DNA from: DATLFQ01 sp035540915
GTDB taxonomy: Bacteria; Actinomycetota; Acidimicrobiia; Acidimicrobiales; GCA-2861595
DNA length: 20,572 nt
Assembly (NCBI GenBank): GCA_035540915.1
Contig: DATLFQ010000101.1
Coordinates: 1-20,572 of the forward strand
Reading direction: 5' to 3'
How positions within the stretch are numbered: position 1 is the stretch's first letter; every line of letters begins with the position of its first letter. A program made the translations under genes and the position numbers. Positions 16,311 through 20,572 of the stretch are shown here, piece by piece. The notes below the pieces were generated by a model, which worked only from the letters and a program-made list of their open reading frames with translations, was not told the origin of the DNA and ran no database searches.

Positions 16311-16634
16311 CAGAGCTCTACACCGCCGCCGAGGGCTCGACGGCGCGGACCAGCCGCCTGAGGACGTACTTCCATCCCCCCAGTCCCATCGCCACCGGAC
16401 CGGCTGGCGGCGACCGACGCCAGACCGTGGACGCTCCCGTCGTCCGGCGTGGAGCGGGCGGTGCCTGGACGGCACTGCCCACCGGCTCGAGGCCGGCGCC
16501 ATGCACGCCGGACGGCAAGCGGGCGACCATCGCCGGCACCGTGTGCGGCTTGATGCACCGCGTCCGCGCCGCCGTCCGCGGCGCCGGCAAGAAGAGCTGG
16601 AGAATCGCCGCGCCGTCCAACCGCCGCCCGCGGG
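16311..16634. other. Intergenic stretch between comF and the carboxysome promoter, no supported gene
   Basis: This 324-base stretch lies between the comF stop and the AT-rich promoter. Open frames exist on both strands, but none shows a ribosome binding site together with recognisable motifs, and their GC-rich third positions are what any frame in this DNA shows. I see no tRNA, clear terminator, integrase remnant or direct repeat. Confidence 0.5.
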
Positions 16635-17216
16635 TCAGGCCCGGCGGGCGGCGGCCACCGCGGCGACCTCCTCCGCCCCAGCAGCGCACAGTGCCCGGGC
16701 CGCGGCCGAGAGCGTGGCGCCGGTGGTGACCACGTCGTCGACGAGGAGCACCCGAGCCGGCACGGCGATCCGCCCGAGGACGACCAGGCGGGGGCCGGCC
16801 AGCCGCTCGGCCCGGGTGCGGCCGGTCTGGGCCGGGCCGGGGAGGCGAACCAGCAGTGGCCGGCAGGGGACGCCGAGGCGGCGGGCCACGGCGACCGCCA
16901 GGAGGCGGCCGTGGTCGAATCCCCGGGCCCGCCGGCGCCCGGGTGTCGTGGGCACCCAGCTGACGACGTCGGTCCGAGCGGCACCGGCGAGGACCGCCAT
17001 CTCGGCAGCCAGCCAGGCCAGCGCGGCGCGGGCGTTGGCGTACTTGAACCGGGCCACGATCTCGCGCCCGACACCGTCGTAGGCCATCAGCGCGGCGCAC
17101 CACTGCACGCCCGGCGGCGGCGGGAGCGCCGGGGCGGGACGCACGGCGGCCCGGCAGGCGGCGCACGGCGCTGGTCCGGTGGCCCGGCAGCCCGGGCACG
17201 CGGTCGGCAGCAGCAC
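16635..17216 (-). CDS. comF: ComF-family phosphoribosyltransferase-like protein
   Basis: This 193-residue protein is of the ComF/amidophosphoribosyltransferase-like family. An N-terminal zinc-ribbon-like cysteine cluster (CPGC near residues 7-10, then C18 and C21) precedes a PRTase domain. The PRPP-binding loop is VLLVDDVVTTGATLSAAARA near residues 155-175, and ARGFDHGRLLAVAVARRLGV is a family-typical segment. The cellular role in non-competent bacteria is not settled. The start is a GTG at 17216, 29 bases after mtnA, without a strong ribosome binding site. In Mycobacterium a comF-like gene sits directly before hpf and secA; here the carboxysome block separates them. Confidence 0.88.
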   Translation of the reverse strand: MLLPTACPGCRATGPAPCAACRAAVRPAPALPPPPGVQWCAALMAYDGVGREIVARFKYANARAALAWLAAEMAVLAGAARTDVVSWVPTTPGRRRARGFDHGRLLAVAVARRLGVPCRPLLVRLPGPAQTGRTRAERLAGPRLVVLGRIAVPARVLLVDDVVTTGATLSAAARALCAAGAEEVAAVAAARRA

Positions 17217-17245
17217 ACCGCGATCATGGCGCGGGGCTGTGACGC

Positions 17246-18196
17246 CTACCCGAAGGCGTAGGGCGGGCGGGCGACGCCGGCTTCGGTGACGATGGCGGTG
17301 ACGAGGGCAGCTGGGGTGACGTCGAAGGCGCGGTTGTCGGCCGCCGTCCCGGCGGGGGCCACTCGCCGGCCGGCCAGCTCCAGCACCTCGGCGGCCGGGC
17401 GGCGCTCGACGGGGATGGCCGCGCCCGTCGGGCAGGCCCGGTCGATGGTCGAGGTGGGCGCGGCCACGTAGAAGGGGACGCCGTGGTGGGCGGCCAGGAC
17501 CGCCAGGGGGTAGGTCCCGACCTTGTTGGCCACGTCGCCGTTGGCTGCGATGCGGTCGGCCCCGACCACCACGCAGTCCACGCTGCCCTCGGCCAGCAGC
17601 GTGCCGGCCAGCACGTCGGCCACCACGGTCATCGGGATGCCCAGCCGCTGCAGCTCCCAGGCCGTGAGCCGGGCGCCCTGCAACACCGGGCGGGTCTCGT
17701 CCACGAAGACGTGGGCGACGTCGGCTGAGCGGATCACCCCGAGCGCGGTCCCGAAGCCGGCGCAGGCGAGGGCGCCGGCGTTGCAGTGGGTGAGGACCCG
17801 GGCGCCCGGCGGCAGCAGCGCCGCCCCGTGGGCGCCGAGCCGGCGGTTGCGCTCGACGTCCTCGACGGCCATGGTCCGGGCCTCGGCCACCGGGTCGGCC
17901 GCCGCCCGGGCCCGCTCCACGCCCCAGGCCAGGTTGACGGCCGTGGGACGGGTGCCCGAGATCCGCCTTGCGGCGGCGTCCAGGTCCTCACCCCGTGATG
18001 CGGCGAGGGCCACCCCCATGGCGCCGGCCACCCCCAGCGCCGGCGCGCCGCGCACCGCCATCGTGACGATGGCGTCGCACAGCTCCGCGACCGTGGTCAC
18101 GTCCAGGAACGCCAGCTCGCCGGGCAGGCGGCGCTGGTCGATCATCCGGACAACGCCGTCGCGCCACTCGATGGTGGGCGGGATCGGATCGGTCAC
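17246..18196 (-). CDS. mtnA: S-methyl-5-thioribose-1-phosphate isomerase
   Basis: This methionine-salvage enzyme converts 5-methylthioribose 1-phosphate to 5-methylthioribulose 1-phosphate. It is 316 residues long, slightly short for the family. The motifs MAVRGAPALGVAGAMG, THCNAG (catalytic cysteine C138), DETRPVLQGARLTAWEL and VGADRIAANGDVANKVGTYP (catalytic aspartate D214) are all present. The GTG start at 18196 overlaps the RLP stop by four bases (GTGA), so its translation is probably coupled to the RLP. The product of this enzyme is the expected substrate for the adjacent RuBisCO-like protein. Confidence 0.95.
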   Translation of the reverse strand: MTDPIPPTIEWRDGVVRMIDQRRLPGELAFLDVTTVAELCDAIVTMAVRGAPALGVAGAMGVALAASRGEDLDAAARRISGTRPTAVNLAWGVERARAAADPVAEARTMAVEDVERNRRLGAHGAALLPPGARVLTHCNAGALACAGFGTALGVIRSADVAHVFVDETRPVLQGARLTAWELQRLGIPMTVVADVLAGTLLAEGSVDCVVVGADRIAANGDVANKVGTYPLAVLAAHHGVPFYVAAPTSTIDRACPTGAAIPVERRPAAEVLELAGRRVAPAGTAADNRAFDVTPAALVTAIVTEAGVARPPYAFG

Positions 18197-19170
18197 GCGC
18201 AGAGGGCCTCGACGGTGGCCCGCACGCCCGCCTCCAGGCCACGCCTGTAGGCGGCCGACCCGACCAGCACCAGCAGCCCCGTCCCGCCCGCCGCCGACAC
18301 CTGTGCCGCTGCGTCGTGCGGCCCGACGCCGCCACCCAGCACGGCCGTCGCCGGCGGGGCGCCGGCCAGCGGCCCCCGTACGGCAGCCAGCTGCGCCGCC
18401 ACCTCGCCGTCGGTGTCGAACATGGTGCCGCCGAAGGCGCCCACCAGGACGTAGTCGGCCCCGGCCAGCCGGGTCAGCCCGGCGAGCACCGCGCCGCTGA
18501 CCCCGAAGCGGTCGTTCCGGGCCCACGGCCCCGAGCCGACGCGGTGGGCCAGGACCGGGACGCCCAGGCCGGCCGCCCGGAGCGCCCGCACCGCGTCCAG
18601 GCCCGAGGTGAAGGCGTTGACCATGATCCCCGTCGCGCCCAGGTCGACGACCCGCCGGGCCCGGTCCACCAGCGAGTCGACCGGGCCGGTGACGTTGGCG
18701 CAGTAGGTGACTCCGGCCGGCAGCACCGCCGCCACGGCGGACACCCGCTCCTCCAGCGGGCACCAGGACGGGTCGCCCAGGCACTCGTCGTCCTTGACCA
18801 CCACCGCCCCGCCCCGGGCGGCAGCCGCCACCACATCGGCCACCTCGGCCGGGAGGAGGCCCAGCGCCGGCTTGACGATGACTCCCACGGAGACGACCGG
18901 CGGGGCCGGGAAGGCGGGGCCGGGCAGCAACCCGGACGGCAGCTCGAGGCCGACCAGCCGGCACCGGGTGAACGAGCGGTCCTCGCCCGCCTCCCCCACC
19001 ACCACCGACGAGAGCAGCAATGGGAGGCTGCCGCCCACGTCGCCCTCGTCGAAGTCGACCACTGCCCGCCCGCCACCCTCGTCCACCACGGTGCCCCGGC
19101 CGGCCGACGCCACCGCCACCAGCCGGGCCGCCGACCCGTGCGGCTCCAGCTCGTAGGTGGCCCGGATCAC
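18193..19170 (-). CDS. Short RuBisCO-like protein (form IV), likely methionine-salvage enzyme
   Basis: This 325-residue RuBisCO homologue is not a carboxylase. It keeps K100 (VIVKPALGL; the second lysine of KPK is alanine) and the carbamylation motif K126-D127-D128-E129 in VVVKDDECLGD. The 26-residue gap K100-K126 equals spinach K175-K201. AHR (H209, R210) corresponds to H294/R295. The loop-6 lysine is absent (AFGGTMFDTDGE), which argues against CO2 fixation. The N-terminal domain before the barrel is only about 90 residues, against about 150 in true Rubisco. RLPs act as DK-MTP-1-P enolase (MtnW) or 5-methylthioribulose-1-phosphate isomerase; adjacency to mtnA supports a substrate in this pathway, but which reaction is unknown. 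The start is a GTG six bases after the ahcY stop, with GAGG very close to it. Confidence 0.85.
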   Translation of the reverse strand: MIRATYELEPHGSAARLVAVASAGRGTVVDEGGGRAVVDFDEGDVGGSLPLLLSSVVVGEAGEDRSFTRCRLVGLELPSGLLPGPAFPAPPVVSVGVIVKPALGLLPAEVADVVAAAARGGAVVVKDDECLGDPSWCPLEERVSAVAAVLPAGVTYCANVTGPVDSLVDRARRVVDLGATGIMVNAFTSGLDAVRALRAAGLGVPVLAHRVGSGPWARNDRFGVSGAVLAGLTRLAGADYVLVGAFGGTMFDTDGEVAAQLAAVRGPLAGAPPATAVLGGGVGPHDAAAQVSAAGGTGLLVLVGSAAYRRGLEAGVRATVEALCA

Positions 19171-19176
19171 CTCACG

Positions 19177-20433
19177 TCAGGTGCCGACGGTCCACGAGGA
19201 GAGGTACTCCTCCTGGGCGGGGGTGAGGCGGTCGATGGTCACGTCCATCGTCTCCAGCTTCAGCCTGGCGATCTCGCGGTCGATCTCACGGGGCACGTCG
19301 TAGACCCGCCGCTCCAGGGTCGCCGCGTTGCGGACGACCCACTCGGCCGACAGCGCCTGGTTGGCGAAGCTCATGTCCATCACCGCCGCTGGGTGGCCCT
19401 CGGCGGCGCCGAGGTTCACCAGGCGGCCCTCCGCCACCACCAGGACGCGCCGGCCGCTCACCAGGAACTCCTCCACGAAGGGCCGCACCGGGCGGCGGCC
19501 GTCGCCGGCCAGTTCGCCAAGGGCGACGAGGTCGATCTCGACGTCGAAGTGGCCGGAGTTGGCGACGATGGCGCCGTCCTTCATCGACGAGAAGTGCTCC
19601 CGCCGCAGCACGTCGCGGTTGCCGGTCACCGTGATGAAGATGTCGCCCTCCCGGGCCGCGTCCTCCATCGGCACCACGCGGAAGCCGTCCATGACCGCCT
19701 CCAGCGCCCGCAGCGGGTCGATCTCGGTGACGTAGACCTCGGCGCCCATGCCGCGGGCGCGGCTGGCCACGCCCTTGCCGCAGTAGCCGTATCCGGCGAC
19801 CACCAGCTTGCTGCCGGCCAGCAGGACGTTGGTGGCCCGCACGATGCCGTCCAGGGTGGACTGCCCGGTGCCGTAGCGGTTGTCGAACATGTGCTTGGTG
19901 TCGGCGTCGTTGACCGCGACGATGGGGAAGCGCAGGGCGCCGTCGGCCTCCATGGCCCGCAGCCGGATGACGCCGGTCGTCGTCTCCTCGGTGCCGGCCA
20001 GCACGTCGGGCACCTGGTCGGGCCGGTCCTGGTGGAGGCGGCTGACCAGGTCGCAGCCGTCGTCCATGGTCATCGTGGGCCGCTGGTCCAGGACCGCGTC
20101 CATGTGACGGAAGTAGGTGGTGGTGTCCTCGCCCTTGATGGCGAAGGTGGGCACGCCGTGGTCGGCCACCAGGGAGGCGGCCACGTCGTCCTGGGTGGAC
20201 AGCGGGTTCGACGCGCAGGCGTACACGGCCGCCCCGCCCGCCCTCAGGGTGCGCAGGAGGTTGGCCGTCTCGGTGGTGATGTGGAGGCAGGCGGCGATGG
20301 TCTGGCCCTGCAGCGGCTTCTCCTTCTCGAACCGCTCCCGGATGGAGGCCAGCACCGGCATGTGTGAATCGGCCCAGGCGATGCGCTGGCGACCGAGGTC
20401 GGCCAGTGCGGGATCGGCGATGTCGTGGTTCAT
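19177..20433 (-). CDS. ahcY: Adenosylhomocysteinase
   Basis: This cytosolic NAD-dependent enzyme splits S-adenosylhomocysteine into adenosine and homocysteine. The 418-residue protein is the shorter form of the family. Signatures include QTIAACLHITTETANLLRTL, CASNPLSTQDDVAASL, the NNRYGTGQS-like DNRYGTGQSTLDGIVRATN, the dinucleotide-binding VVAGYGYCGKGVA and VANSGHFDVEID. It starts at an ATG four bases after the isomerase stop and ends six bases before the RLP, so it sits in the middle of a tight operon. Combined with RLP and mtnA it points to recycling of both by-products of S-adenosylmethionine use. Confidence 0.97.
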   Translation of the reverse strand: MNHDIADPALADLGRQRIAWADSHMPVLASIRERFEKEKPLQGQTIAACLHITTETANLLRTLRAGGAAVYACASNPLSTQDDVAASLVADHGVPTFAIKGEDTTTYFRHMDAVLDQRPTMTMDDGCDLVSRLHQDRPDQVPDVLAGTEETTTGVIRLRAMEADGALRFPIVAVNDADTKHMFDNRYGTGQSTLDGIVRATNVLLAGSKLVVAGYGYCGKGVASRARGMGAEVYVTEIDPLRALEAVMDGFRVVPMEDAAREGDIFITVTGNRDVLRREHFSSMKDGAIVANSGHFDVEIDLVALGELAGDGRRPVRPFVEEFLVSGRRVLVVAEGRLVNLGAAEGHPAAVMDMSFANQALSAEWVVRNAATLERRVYDVPREIDREIARLKLETMDVTIDRLTPAQEEYLSSWTVGT

Positions 20434-20437
20434 GTTC

Positions 20438-20572
20438 TCAGCCTTCTCCTAGTTGTCGTTTGAGTTCCTCGAGAGCCGGGACCGGGCCGGGATCGATCCC
20501 CTCGTTGGCGGCGAGGTGCAGTGAGACGTAATCACCGAAGAGGACGAGGTCGAGCAGCTGGGCCAGCTCCCC
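20438..20572 (-). CDS. Bifunctional phosphoglucose/phosphomannose isomerase, C-terminal end (runs off window)
   Basis: Only the last 44 residues are visible. They contain LDLVLFGDYVSLHLAANEG, then IDPGPVPALEELKRQL before the stop. The pattern LV-x2-GDYVS-x2-LA-x3-G-(V/I)DP-x-PV-x3-LK is characteristic of the C-terminal domain of the bacterial bifunctional PGI/PMI family, which interconverts glucose-6-P or mannose-6-P with fructose-6-P. It is four bases upstream of ahcY and presumably cotranscribed. The N-terminal part lies outside the window, so the call rests on the tail alone. Confidence 0.8.
   Translation of the reverse strand, partial: GELAQLLDLVLFGDYVSLHLAANEGIDPGPVPALEELKRQLGEG

Noticed and set aside
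16318..16530. A 70-residue minus-strand ORF downstream of comF ending VLRRLVRAVEPSAAV
   Set aside because: The third codon positions are GC rich, but there is no ribosome binding site or recognisable motif, and its stop lies at the edge of the promoter region. The support is too weak to call.
16307..16729. A plus-strand ORF starting in the AT-rich promoter
   Set aside because: It has no recognisable domain or ribosome binding site, runs antisense into the end of comF, and its composition matches a random frame in GC-rich DNA.

Overview
The window is high-GC DNA (roughly 70% G+C by eye) and every supported gene lies on the minus strand, so transcription runs from high to low coordinates. Gene content and order point to an actinobacterium, probably a chemoautotroph of the Acidimicrobiia type. 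This placement is inferred from gene content, not from a database match. The window holds a complete alpha-carboxysome operon with a DAB-type inorganic-carbon pump, set inside a conserved housekeeping neighbourhood.

In order of transcription: (1) 20572-16635 is a tight housekeeping run: the tail of a phosphoglucose/phosphomannose isomerase, ahcY, a short RuBisCO-like protein (RLP), mtnA and a comF-type phosphoribosyltransferase. The ahcY-RLP-mtnA part suggests recycling of S-adenosylhomocysteine and methylthioadenosine. (2) 16634-16155 carries no supported gene. It contains a sharply AT-rich patch at 16261-16310 that is the probable promoter/operator of the carboxysome operon. (3) 16154-8616 is the carboxysome operon: cbbL, cbbS, a short stand-alone CsoS2 N-domain paralogue, full-length csoS2, csoSCA, csoS4A, csoS4B, csoS1 and an acRAF-like gene. 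(4) 8614-3045 continues the operon with a 71-residue disordered ORF, a Nudix/TenI-like fusion, dabB and dabA. (5) 3044-2658 is a leader containing a probable structured non-coding RNA (2696-2970) with a 13-bp closing helix, upstream of hpf. (6) 2657-1 holds hpf (raiA family), a NarL-type response regulator and the N-terminal half of secA.

The carbon genes form one CO2-concentrating module. DabAB supplies bicarbonate, CsoSCA dehydrates it inside the shell, and form IA Rubisco fixes the CO2. CsoS2 joins Rubisco to the CsoS1/CsoS4 shell, and the acRAF-like protein assists Rubisco assembly. Start/stop overlaps (ATGA, GTGA, TGATG) couple most of these genes.

The most unusual items are the 146-residue CsoS2-like protein with only two Rubisco-binding-type repeats and no shell-binding region; the sign that it arose by a tandem duplication starting in the 3' end of cbbS; the coupled 71-residue ORF; the leader RNA upstream of hpf; and insertion of the whole carbon cassette between comF and hpf-secA, which are neighbours in other actinobacteria.
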